The notes under the pieces are model-generated. The model was not told the origin of the DNA, did not search any database, and saw nothing but the letters and a program-made list of their open reading frames with translations. 5,292 nt of DNA from an uncultured Moraxella sp. (GTDB lineage Bacteria > Pseudomonadota > Gammaproteobacteria > Pseudomonadales > Moraxellaceae): assembly GCA_937975585.1 (NCBI GenBank), contig CALJUC010000104.1, forward strand, positions 1 through 5,292, given 5' to 3'. Each line of letters begins with the position of its first letter. Within the stretch, counting starts at the first letter, position 1. The translations under genes and the position numbers were made by a program. Shown here in pieces: positions 1 to 5,292 of the stretch.

Positions 1-2
1 AC

Positions 3-155
3 TTCTGCCGCATAAGAGTAGTTATAGCTAAAGAGAGTCATGGATTACTTATCATTATTCAGAATGCCAACCCCGATGAAAATCACGGGGAGGTCGTCAA
101 GTATCACGAACTCATTTATAAACTCAATTATTCCGATAATTGTTCCAACAAATGA
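3..155 (+). CDS. Possible C-terminal end of an upstream gene, 5' partial
   Basis: A frame open from the left edge of the window encodes 50 residues and stops at TGA 153-155. The peptide is polar and plausible as protein (it includes DENHGEVVKYHELIYKLNY), but I recognise no family in it. If real, it overlaps the HNH endonuclease gene by 80-116 bases, depending on which HNH start is used. Overlaps of this size are uncommon but do occur between the methyltransferase and nuclease genes of restriction systems. A chance open frame of 50 codons is also quite possible in AT-rich DNA. The partner sequence to the left is needed to decide. Confidence 0.25.
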   Translation, partial: FCRIRVVIAKESHGLLIIIQNANPDENHGEVVKYHELIYKLNYSDNCSNK

Positions 156-618
156 GCAAGTGAAAGAAGCATTGGAAATCCTTGGTATGGATCACGGTAA
201 TTTCCAGTGCGCCTATTGTGGTGCCACTGCTTCAGAATGGGATCACTTGCGCCCTTTGGTTCTTAATAAAAAGCCAACGGGCTATATTTCAGAAATCCAT
301 AATTTGGTTCCAGCTTGTGGGAAATGCAACCAATCAAAGGGCAATAAAAACTGGCGTTCATGGATGATGTCACTTGCTAAATTATCACCTAAAACGCGCG
401 GAGTTAAGGACGTAGACGAAAGGATAAAAAAACTTGATGCCTATGAAAAATGGAAACCTGCAACGAAAATAGATTTTGAAGCAATTGTAGGTAAAGATGT
501 TTGGGAGCAGCATTGGAAGAATTGTAACGATATTCAAAATCTAATGCGCAACTCACAAGAGTTAGCCTCAGAAATTAATTTAACAGTAGCAAATACATAT
601 AAAACAACGATAATTTAA
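40..618 (+). CDS. HNH-family endonuclease with two CxxC zinc pairs (restriction-type, stand-alone)
   Basis: Predicted metal-dependent DNA endonuclease of 192 residues. The HNH core spans about residues 57-102. A zinc pair C57-x2-C60 is followed by the DH of the beta-beta-alpha metal finger (D68-H69), then H87-N88, then the second zinc pair C93-x2-C96 running into NQSKGN. The third position of the HNH triad is N97, a common HNN variant. A segment rich in K, W and D (about 103-165) completes the protein. The run ITGRSSSITNSF (residues 15-26) looks like a conserved family N-terminus, so translation may really begin at the ATG at 76 (residue 13). I kept 40 because AAGAGAG lies just upstream (31-37) and no Shine-Dalgarno precedes 76. 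No methyltransferase is visible; one could lie left of the window. The gene looks more AT-rich than the cys genes, consistent with an acquired gene. The fold assignment is strong; a restriction role is inferred. Confidence 0.8.
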   Translation: MDYLSLFRMPTPMKITGRSSSITNSFINSIIPIIVPTNEQVKEALEILGMDHGNFQCAYCGATASEWDHLRPLVLNKKPTGYISEIHNLVPACGKCNQSKGNKNWRSWMMSLAKLSPKTRGVKDVDERIKKLDAYEKWKPATKIDFEAIVGKDVWEQHWKNCNDIQNLMRNSQELASEINLTVANTYKTTII

Positions 619-635
619 CCGAGTTAGAAAGCCAA

Positions 636-2861
636 ATGCCAAATTTTTTTAACCGATTTTCCACTAGTAATAAAAAATCCAATTCTGCGACACAAGTCGC
701 CAAAGAAATTACGCTATTGGCCGTGGTTTGGTTATTGTTAATCGTTGGATTTTTATTGGCAGGCTATAGTAATTCGCCCAAGTTTAATCGCTATCATCTT
801 GAGTGGCTAAGCTATACGGATGGGGTCACGCGCCCGACCTTACTAAAAGACACCTGTGGCGCGGACGTGGCTACCACCTTATACGAAAATCGCAATACCG
901 CAAATTATCAAACCTTACAAGCGTGTGATAATCCCAATGCTCAGCAAGCGGTTAGCCAAGCTGCGACTAAAGCACGTAGTCAATTAAATACGATTCAGAC
1001 CGCGTTAGCCGCAACTTGGCAAAGTCAAGGCAAAGCGCAACGTGAAACGAAATTGGTCGAAAATGAAACAGATATCCAGCTCGGTGCAGATAGTTTGACC
1101 AGTCGTCAAGATTGGCTCAATCTCAATACCAATGGTCAACTTGACAGTATTAACCAATTACAAATACTAAAAACCGTTAATTTAAACACGCAGGATTTAT
1201 CGCTATCACTGCTTGCGGTAGCCGATGGTAATCGACGCTTTCCTTATAGTCGCTTGTTTGCCAATCAACCACAGGTTGCCAAACTGCTCAATCAAGCCGC
1301 CAGTGATGTTGCAGGTGTGTATGAGGCCAATGCCAACCATGCCAAGGCTGAGCAAGCGCGGAATTTATTGCCCATGATAGGAACACCACAGCATTTTGGG
1401 ATGTTAACACAGGTGTTTATTTGGTCTTGGGTGACGCTGTTTTTATTGATACTATCGCGTTATCGTAATCCAGTGCTATATGTGCCACTGGCGATTACGG
1501 CTTGGGGTGTGGTGATGGCAGCGGTGAGTCATACCGTGATTGTGCCGATGATGGTTGGTGTGGCCGTATTTTGCCTTGGTGTGTTACTCACAATTCTAAG
1601 CGTATTTTCACCCGGTCAACACCTTGCCAGCCGTTTTCGTGATAACCGTGAGGTATTTGGCTCAGTTTGGATTTATCCGCTGTTTGTCGGCTTTATCACG
1701 TTTGGGTTATTGATTTTGTTTGATTTAAGTGGTCGTAGTTATTTGTCATTACGCTATATCTTTTTAAACCACTTTAAAGACATATTTTGGGCATTTGTGT
1801 TGGTGAGTTTCGCGCGTCCGATTAGCAGCATCGTGGCATGGGGGCTAAAAAATATCATCGCTAATAGTATGCTACATGTATACTGGGATGAATTAAAAGC
1901 TAATAAAAATAAAGCCTTAGCTTGGTTAGGTGGTCTTGCTTTGGCATTTTTGGGACTGGCAGTTACTATTCATAGCGATAGTGCTAAAGTCGCAGAATTG
2001 GCCAAAATTTGGCTGATGGTATTTTTGGGCGTGTTTTTGGCGATTAACCAACGCGGTCTGATTAATCATTTATTTTTCCGATCAAAAAAAATGACTGCGT
2101 TGTTGCTATTCGCGGTAGCTTTGCCATTTCTTGCCTTAGGCATTGCCAATGAAAAAGGTACTATGTTGGTGTTCTTGTTTATGTTTACCTTTTTGGTCGG
2201 TGTGGCGTTATCCAATAAAATCTTCCAAATGGGCGGGCGTGGCTATATCATCGGTGTGTTATCAAGTACCGCGATTTTGCTACTGTTGATGATGGGGCTA
2301 GTGAATCTAAGCGGTTTTGATGCGCGTACGGCCGAACGGGTTAATGCGTGGGTCAATCCCTTCATCGCGACCAATGACCAAATGGCGATTTTGCATTGGT
2401 TTCGCGATAGTGTGCCGATGCTAGGATATGGCTTGGGTGATATTCCTTGGTGTGGCTATCATCTATCAGGCTGTCAAGGCGTGCCACTACAAATGCAAAG
2501 TGACTATACCATTACCTCTGTCATGGCGGTTGTGGGGATTCCCTTAGCGATTGCATTGATGGCGGTATATTTTGGGTGGTTGGTGTTAATTGCTCGCCAG
2601 CAAATGGCGTATGCCAGTGAGCAGGTTAAATCTCGTCTGTTATCAGGTGGTTACTTCCTATTGGCTTGGGTGATTTTGCTTTGGATTGTGATTACCGTCT
2701 TTCAGGCATTGGTGACGATTTCAGGGAATTTGGGTGTATTGCCATTGACTGGGGTGACCTTGCCGTTTTTAAGCTATGGTACCAGTAATTTGTGGCTTAA
2801 TAGCGTATTACTTAGTCTAGCCTTGTTCCAGCCGAAATTAACCTTTAATAAATCGCAATAA
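636..2861 (+). CDS. Divergent SEDS-family (FtsW/RodA/SpoVE-like) membrane protein with large periplasmic insertion
   Basis: 741 residues, about twice the length of FtsW or RodA. One helix at 25-44 is followed by a soluble Gln/Asn/Ala-rich region (about 45-253, presumably periplasmic), then roughly 13 more hydrophobic helices. SEDS landmarks are in order: AELAK at 453-457, like the family PSE-LAK motif; NEKGT at 505-509, where FtsW/RodA usually have QPDLGT; ERVNAWVNP at 567-575, followed by GYGLG at 597-601 in the large extracellular loop; SDY with D623, at the place of the essential Asp of RodA/FtsW; and LPFLSYGTSN at 709-718, matching the family LPFISYGGSS. Known SEDS proteins are peptidoglycan glycosyltransferases that work with class B penicillin-binding proteins in elongation or division. 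The conserved Asp suggests similar activity, but the changed QPD motif and the extra domain argue against calling it FtsW or RodA. Cysteine pairs C74/C97 and C606/C613 may form periplasmic disulfides. The start follows the HNH stop by 17 bases with only a weak AGAAAG at 626-631. No other start codon exists in this frame back to the stop at 600-602. The Ntn-hydrolase-like gene follows 2 bases after the stop. Confidence 0.82.
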   Translation: MPNFFNRFSTSNKKSNSATQVAKEITLLAVVWLLLIVGFLLAGYSNSPKFNRYHLEWLSYTDGVTRPTLLKDTCGADVATTLYENRNTANYQTLQACDNPNAQQAVSQAATKARSQLNTIQTALAATWQSQGKAQRETKLVENETDIQLGADSLTSRQDWLNLNTNGQLDSINQLQILKTVNLNTQDLSLSLLAVADGNRRFPYSRLFANQPQVAKLLNQAASDVAGVYEANANHAKAEQARNLLPMIGTPQHFGMLTQVFIWSWVTLFLLILSRYRNPVLYVPLAITAWGVVMAAVSHTVIVPMMVGVAVFCLGVLLTILSVFSPGQHLASRFRDNREVFGSVWIYPLFVGFITFGLLILFDLSGRSYLSLRYIFLNHFKDIFWAFVLVSFARPISSIVAWGLKNIIANSMLHVYWDELKANKNKALAWLGGLALAFLGLAVTIHSDSAKVAELAKIWLMVFLGVFLAINQRGLINHLFFRSKKMTALLLFAVALPFLALGIANEKGTMLVFLFMFTFLVGVALSNKIFQMGGRGYIIGVLSSTAILLLLMMGLVNLSGFDARTAERVNAWVNPFIATNDQMAILHWFRDSVPMLGYGLGDIPWCGYHLSGCQGVPLQMQSDYTITSVMAVVGIPLAIALMAVYFGWLVLIARQQMAYASEQVKSRLLSGGYFLLAWVILLWIVITVFQALVTISGNLGVLPLTGVTLPFLSYGTSNLWLNSVLLSLALFQPKLTFNKSQ

Positions 2862-2863
2862 TT

Positions 2864-3313
2864 GTGACCTTTATTATTGCGATTCAGGCCGAAGATAGCG
2901 TTGTTTTGGCCAGTGATACTCGGCATTTTACTTCAAATCAAGACTACCAATTACAGACTGTTATAGGGGAATTGATCAAAAAATCTGAGCTATGGTCTTC
3001 TGGTATCTATGCGAGTAATGGCATAGATACCATCGGCTCGCAAGTGTATCAACAGCTTTGTCAAACTGGTGATATTAAAAACCTTCAATATTGGCTAACA
3101 AATGCCTGTCAAAATTTCTCGCGTCAATTTGGCGTGACCTCTACGTTAATCCAACAACAAATTAATGCCACGCAAATCTATTGTTCCTCATGGCTCAATG
3201 GTCGTCCGCAATTACGTATGGTTTCTCAAACCACCACAGAGTTTTTTGAGGTCAATCACCTTCGTATCATGTCTTATCAGGAAGATTTGACACCGATATT
3301 GTCGGCATTATGA
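2864..3313 (+). CDS. Short proteasome-like Ntn-hydrolase family protein
   Basis: 149 residues starting with GTG, two bases after the SEDS-like stop codon, so translation is probably coupled. The N-terminus resembles proteasome beta subunits, HslV and bacterial Anbu: Met-Thr, a beta strand (FIIAIQ), then DSVVLASDTRH. Numbering from Thr2 as residue 1, as after Met removal, the Asp of SDTR falls at 17 and the Arg at 19, the positions of the catalytic Asp17 and conserved Arg19 of proteasome subunits. The Lys33 equivalent is not at 33 in direct count. K38 or K39, just before a second strand and SNGIDTIG, could take its place after a longer hairpin. Family members normally have about 175-240 residues, so this one is short at the C-terminus: either a reduced form or a decayed gene. 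I see no obvious continuation in other frames downstream. It has no signal peptide and is presumably cytoplasmic. Its substrate is unknown. The fold call rests on the first 60 residues. Confidence 0.6.
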   Translation: MTFIIAIQAEDSVVLASDTRHFTSNQDYQLQTVIGELIKKSELWSSGIYASNGIDTIGSQVYQQLCQTGDIKNLQYWLTNACQNFSRQFGVTSTLIQQQINATQIYCSSWLNGRPQLRMVSQTTTEFFEVNHLRIMSYQEDLTPILSAL

Positions 3314-3474
3314 TTGGTTAAAAGATTTTTTTAGGCGAATTCATGAGATTTTCCTTTTTGTGTTGTGATTAAAAATTCGAGCCTTCAATTTACCAATCTC
3401 GCTTTCATCGCTTTATTATTGAAAAGATTGTGAACAGGTTCTAAGGGTTATTCTATCTTATTTGCTACAATTTT

Positions 3475-3503
3475 TTGGTCTGGTTTTCTGGGAGTATTAT
3501 AAA
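3475..3503 (+). promoter_or_regulatory. Candidate sigma-70 promoter in the gap before cysH
   Basis: TTGGTC at 3475-3480 and TATAAA at 3498-3503 are separated by 17 bases, the optimal spacing. The first is four of six to consensus TTGACA and the second five of six to TATAAT. A transcript would start near 3510 and either give cysH a leader of about 200 bases or end at the weak hairpin at 3563-3595. In AT-rich DNA such matches occur by chance. Confidence 0.35.
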
Positions 3504-3562
3504 TTACACCAATACCTAGCGATAAATCATGTGAAAAGAAACTGTATTATTATGGCAGTAAA

Positions 3563-3595
3563 GGATTTTGGTGATTACCTAAAATTCCAATTTTT
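3563..3595 (+). terminator. Weak candidate hairpin with T run
   Basis: GGATTTTGGT (3563-3572) can pair with ACCTAAAATTCC (3577-3588) around a four-base loop, with T3580 and one T of the 3585-3586 pair bulged, followed by AA and five T. The stem is mostly A-T pairs, so termination would be inefficient at best. Confidence 0.22.
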
Positions 3596-3637
3596 CATAA
3601 GTATATCAGTAATAATAATTTTTTAATCATAAGAAAG

Positions 3638-3662
3638 TTGCGTAGCATAGCTTATCGAAACG
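3638..3662 (+). promoter_or_regulatory. Candidate regulatory element upstream of cysH, shared with cysG
   Basis: TTGCGT at 3638 is followed by TAGCTTATCGAAACG at 3648-3662. The upstream region of cysG has TTGCAT followed by TAGCTTATGCAAAACG (4469-4484). The shared block TAGCTTAT plus a trailing AAACG lies about 66 bases before the cysH start and about 95 before the cysG start. This could be a site for a common sulfur regulator or part of a promoter. Two occurrences in AT-rich DNA are only suggestive. Confidence 0.3.
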
Positions 3663-3702
3663 AGATAACACTCGGTCAGTGACATACAGCCATAAGGTAA
3701 AT

Positions 3703-3706
3703 AGGA
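3703..3706 (+). promoter_or_regulatory. Ribosome binding site of cysH
   Basis: AGGA ends 7 bases before the ATG at 3714, good Shine-Dalgarno spacing. It fixes this start and agrees with the N-terminus expected for the family. Confidence 0.6.
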
Positions 3707-3713
3707 TAACGCT

Positions 3714-4349
3714 ATGAGTAATAAATTAAACATTGATCTAAACCAAGCCAATCAAGAATTGGCCAGCAAGACCGCGCAACAAATCGTTGAATGGGCGGTT
3801 GCACAAGGCCAAAACCCGATTATTACCACTAATTTTCGCCCTTACGAAGTCGTATTGCTGCACATGGTGACCCAAGTCAAACCAGACATCAAAGTGCTGT
3901 TTGTTGACTCAGGCTACAATACCGATGCCACTTATCGTCATGCACAAGACTTGGTAAAACGTCTAAACTTGAATGTCATCACCTACTTACCACAACAAAC
4001 CGCCAAATGGCGCGATGTGGAATTTAATGGTATTCCAAGTGTTGATAATCCCGCCCATGAAACCTTTACCCAACAAGTTAAGCTTGAACCATTTGGTCGT
4101 GCGTTAAAAGAAATTGCACCAGATGTTTGGATTAATGCGATTCGTAAAGACCAAACCGAGTTCCGTCAGTCATTGGATATCGTATCAGAAAGCAAAGATG
4201 GGGTGTTAAAAGTTGCGCCATTATTCCATTGGACGGAAGCTGACCTAGAGCAATATTTGGCTGAGAATAATCTACCCAATGAGCATGACTACTTTGACCC
4301 AACTAAGGTCGAAGAAAACCGCGAATGTGGTCTACATACCCAACTATAA
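3714..4349 (+). CDS. cysH: Phosphoadenylyl-sulfate (PAPS) reductase family protein, CysH
   Basis: Cytoplasmic enzyme of assimilatory sulfate reduction, expected to reduce PAPS (or APS) to sulfite with thioredoxin or glutaredoxin as electron donor. It has 211 residues, slightly shorter than E. coli CysH (about 244). The adenine-nucleotide alpha-hydrolase fold is recognisable: TTNFRPYEVVLLH sits where E. coli has its SSFG pyrophosphate loop; FVDSGYNTDATY (63-74) matches the family D-T/S-GY motif; RKDQTEFRQSL (144-154) matches the RRSQS-type substrate-binding segment; and the C-terminus carries RECGLH with C205, the single catalytic cysteine of this family. C205 is the only cysteine, so the CC...CxxC cluster of [4Fe-4S] APS reductases is absent. 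That favours a PAPS-type enzyme, although substrate choice cannot be proved from sequence. The gene stands alone between a 400-base gap and a strong terminator. Siroheme synthase, serving the next step, follows downstream. Confidence 0.87.
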   Translation: MSNKLNIDLNQANQELASKTAQQIVEWAVAQGQNPIITTNFRPYEVVLLHMVTQVKPDIKVLFVDSGYNTDATYRHAQDLVKRLNLNVITYLPQQTAKWRDVEFNGIPSVDNPAHETFTQQVKLEPFGRALKEIAPDVWINAIRKDQTEFRQSLDIVSESKDGVLKVAPLFHWTEADLEQYLAENNLPNEHDYFDPTKVEENRECGLHTQL

Positions 4350-4374
4350 ATTATCCTAATAAACCATTAAAAAT

Positions 4375-4406
4375 TGTGAGTCAGTTGACTGGCTCGCAGT
4401 TTTTTT
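4375..4406 (+). terminator. Intrinsic terminator after cysH
   Basis: TGTGAGTCAG (4375-4384) pairs with CTGGCTCGCA (4389-4398) over ten base pairs, including two G-U wobbles, around a TTGA loop. After G4399 come seven T (4400-4406). A-rich bases just before the stem can extend pairing into the T run, so it may also work on the opposite strand. It begins 25 bases after the cysH stop and separates cysH from cysG transcription. Confidence 0.9.
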
Positions 4407-4462
4407 ATTTGGGCGATCCTAAATCAATAACTGGCTATCATAAGTTGATTTTGTCCAAGTTG

Positions 4463-4480
4463 TTGCATTAGCTTATGCAA
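4463..4480. promoter_or_regulatory. 18-bp near-palindrome, candidate operator upstream of cysG
   Basis: TTGCATTAGCTTATGCAA has perfect six-base arms (TTGCAT/ATGCAA) and only one mismatched pair in its centre. It overlaps the proposed -35 hexamer of cysG, the usual place for a dimeric repressor or activator. The regulator is unknown. Confidence 0.4.
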
Positions 4481-4492
4481 AACGGTTATAAA
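4463..4492 (+). promoter_or_regulatory. cysG: Candidate cysG promoter
   Basis: TTGCAT at 4463-4468 and TATAAA at 4487-4492 are separated by 18 bases. Transcription would begin near 4500, giving a leader of about 65 bases before the preferred cysG start. TATGAT at 4513-4518 is an alternative -10 box without a good -35 partner. A promoter is needed here because a strong terminator precedes it. Confidence 0.45.
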
Positions 4493-4563
4493 TCAAGCTT
4501 AGCAATTTCTATTATGATATATCCCTCGCGCCCATGAGCGATATTGGTATAGACAGGTTAATG

Positions 4564-5251
4564 ATGAATACACTCCCGCTATTTTTTAAACTTGAACAAC
4601 GTCCCGTACTTATTGTCGGTGGCGGTGAAGTGGCTTTGCGCAAGGCGGAATTGCTTGATAGTGCGGGTGCTTATATTACCTTTATCGCGCCAAGCTTTGA
4701 ACCGCGTTTACGCGAAAAATTCGCGAATAACTCGGTGCATCAACTGATTGAAAGTCCGTATCATGTATCAGTGCTTGAGGATAAAACTTTAGTCATTGCC
4801 GCGACTGATAACGATAGTGTTAATGCGCAAGTGTTTGAAGATTGCCAAGCACGTCAGATTCCGGTGAATGTCGTTGATAATCCTGCCTTATGTACCTTTA
4901 TCTTCCCTGCGATTGTTGATCGTGATCCGATTACGATTGCAGTATCGAGTGCGGGCAAGGCGCCAGTATTGGCAAGACTGTTACGTGCCAAAATCGAAAC
5001 CGTGATTCCGCCCCAATATGGTAAGTTGGCAGGATTGGCAGGGCAGTTTCGTGATAAGGTAAAAGCGGCATTGCCCAATGTCACTGCACGTCGTAAGTTT
5101 TGGGAGCAGGCATTTGAGGGTCAAGTTGCTGAGGCAGTCTTTGCTCATCGTATGGACGATGCCGCGCAGCAGTTAACCCAATTGTTAACCCAACATACTG
5201 AGCATCAGCCAACAAATAAAGCTGAGCTTGGTAAGGTATATATCGTTGGTG
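4564..5251 (+). CDS. cysG: Siroheme synthase CysG, 3' partial (dehydrogenase/ferrochelatase part; start of methyltransferase part)
   Basis: CysG converts uroporphyrinogen III to siroheme, the cofactor of sulfite and nitrite reductases. The N-terminal half oxidises precorrin-2 with NAD and inserts iron; the C-terminal half performs the SAM-dependent methylations. Visible are the family start MNTLPLFFKL, the nucleotide-binding LIVGGGEVALRKAELL, NVVDNPALCTFIFPAIVDRDP (with the Asp at the position of the catalytic Asp in CysG/Met8), and AVSSAGKAPVLARLLRAKIE. A linker rich in Q and T then leads into GKVYIVG, the first strand of the methyltransferase domain, where genuine sequence ends. I chose ATG 4564 because MNTLPLF aligns with E. 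coli MDHLPIF and AGG at 4555-4557 lies six bases away. ATG 4561 is nearly equivalent, and ATG 4534 lacks a ribosome site and adds unmatched residues. An apparent stop at 5272-5274 is adapter sequence, so the true gene continues off the contig. Confidence 0.93.
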
Positions 5252-5292
5252 AGATCGGAAGAGCACACGTCTGAACTCCAGTCACGCCAATG
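5252..5292 (+). other. Illumina TruSeq adapter read-through (artefact, not genomic)
   Basis: From 5252 the sequence is identical to the 34-base TruSeq read-1 adapter, beginning AGATCGGAAGAGC and ending CCAGTCAC at 5285. GCCAAT follows at 5286-5291, the sequence of TruSeq index 6. The last base (G5292) does not match the A that continues the adapter, probably a read-end error. The adapter fuses in frame to cysG and creates the false C-terminus EIGRAHV before a TGA. Confidence 0.98.

Larger units (their letters stand above)
3314..3713. other. 400-base AT-rich intergenic region, no convincing gene
   Basis: The stretch between the Ntn-hydrolase-like stop and cysH has no long open frame on either strand and no recognisable tRNA, rRNA or repeat array. 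It holds a promoter-like pair at 3475-3503, a weak hairpin followed by a T run at 3563-3595, a 24-codon frame at 3552-3626 that I do not accept as a gene, a very AT-rich patch at about 3590-3635, and the element TAGCTTAT at 3648-3655 that recurs upstream of cysG. No strong intrinsic terminator closes the SEDS/Ntn transcription unit; the T run at 3325-3331 has no clear stem before it. Confidence 0.6.

Noticed and set aside
182..367. 61-codon frame inside the HNH gene
   Set aside because: It lies in another frame over the HNH zinc-finger core, whose motifs clearly define the real frame; the alternative peptide has no recognisable features.
3552..3626. 24-codon frame with a hydrophobic C-terminus (QFFISISVIIIF)
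   Set aside because: It lacks a good ribosome site, lies across the weak hairpin, and its hydrophobic end is what AT-rich DNA (ATA, ATT and TTT codons) gives by chance.
4534..4563. Upstream ATG as start of cysG
   Set aside because: No Shine-Dalgarno precedes it, and the ten extra residues have no counterpart in E. coli CysG, which aligns from MNTLPLF at 4564.
4854..5084. Reverse-strand frame opposite cysG
   Set aside because: It is a shadow of the strongly conserved cysG frame, and its peptide matches nothing I recognise.
5081..5266. Reverse-strand frame at the right end
   Set aside because: It is antisense to cysG and begins inside adapter sequence, so it cannot be a genomic gene.
1..5292. 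CRISPR arrays, tRNA or rRNA genes, insertion-sequence ends
   Set aside because: I saw no regularly spaced repeats, cloverleaf-like segments, transposase motifs or terminal inverted repeats on reading the window. A computed scan would be firmer.

Overview
This is a contig-end window from a moderately AT-rich Gram-negative bacterium. The CysH subtype (single C-terminal ECGLH cysteine, no iron-sulfur cysteines), the fused-type CysG and the base composition suggest a gammaproteobacterium of the Moraxellaceae (Moraxella/Acinetobacter/Psychrobacter type). That placement is inference from protein recognition, not from a search. All supported genes lie on the + strand.

Layout. (1) Bases 1-618 hold a stand-alone HNH-family endonuclease with two CxxC zinc pairs. 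An open frame entering from the left edge (3-155) may be the tail of an upstream gene overlapping it. (2) Bases 636-2861 encode a large, divergent SEDS-family (FtsW/RodA/SpoVE) membrane protein with a periplasmic insertion of about 200 residues after its first helix. It is followed after 2 bases by a short protein (2864-3313) that looks like a proteasome-type Ntn hydrolase: Thr directly after the start Met, Asp at position 17 of the processed form. (3) Bases 3314-3713 are an AT-rich gap with no convincing gene but some promoter- and hairpin-like elements. (4) Bases 3714-4349 encode a CysH-type phosphoadenylyl-sulfate reductase, closed by a strong intrinsic terminator. (5) Bases 4350-4563 carry that terminator, an 18-bp near-palindrome and a candidate promoter for siroheme synthase CysG, which runs off the contig. 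(6) Bases 5252-5292 are not genomic: they match the Illumina TruSeq read-through adapter followed by a six-base index.

How the genes relate. CysH reduces activated sulfate to sulfite. CysG makes siroheme, the cofactor sulfite reductase needs to reduce sulfite to sulfide. The two therefore serve consecutive steps of assimilatory sulfate reduction, although each seems to have its own transcription unit. The SEDS-like protein and the Ntn-hydrolase-like protein are almost certainly co-transcribed and form the least understood part of the window. The HNH gene looks like an accessory (restriction-type) gene next to them.
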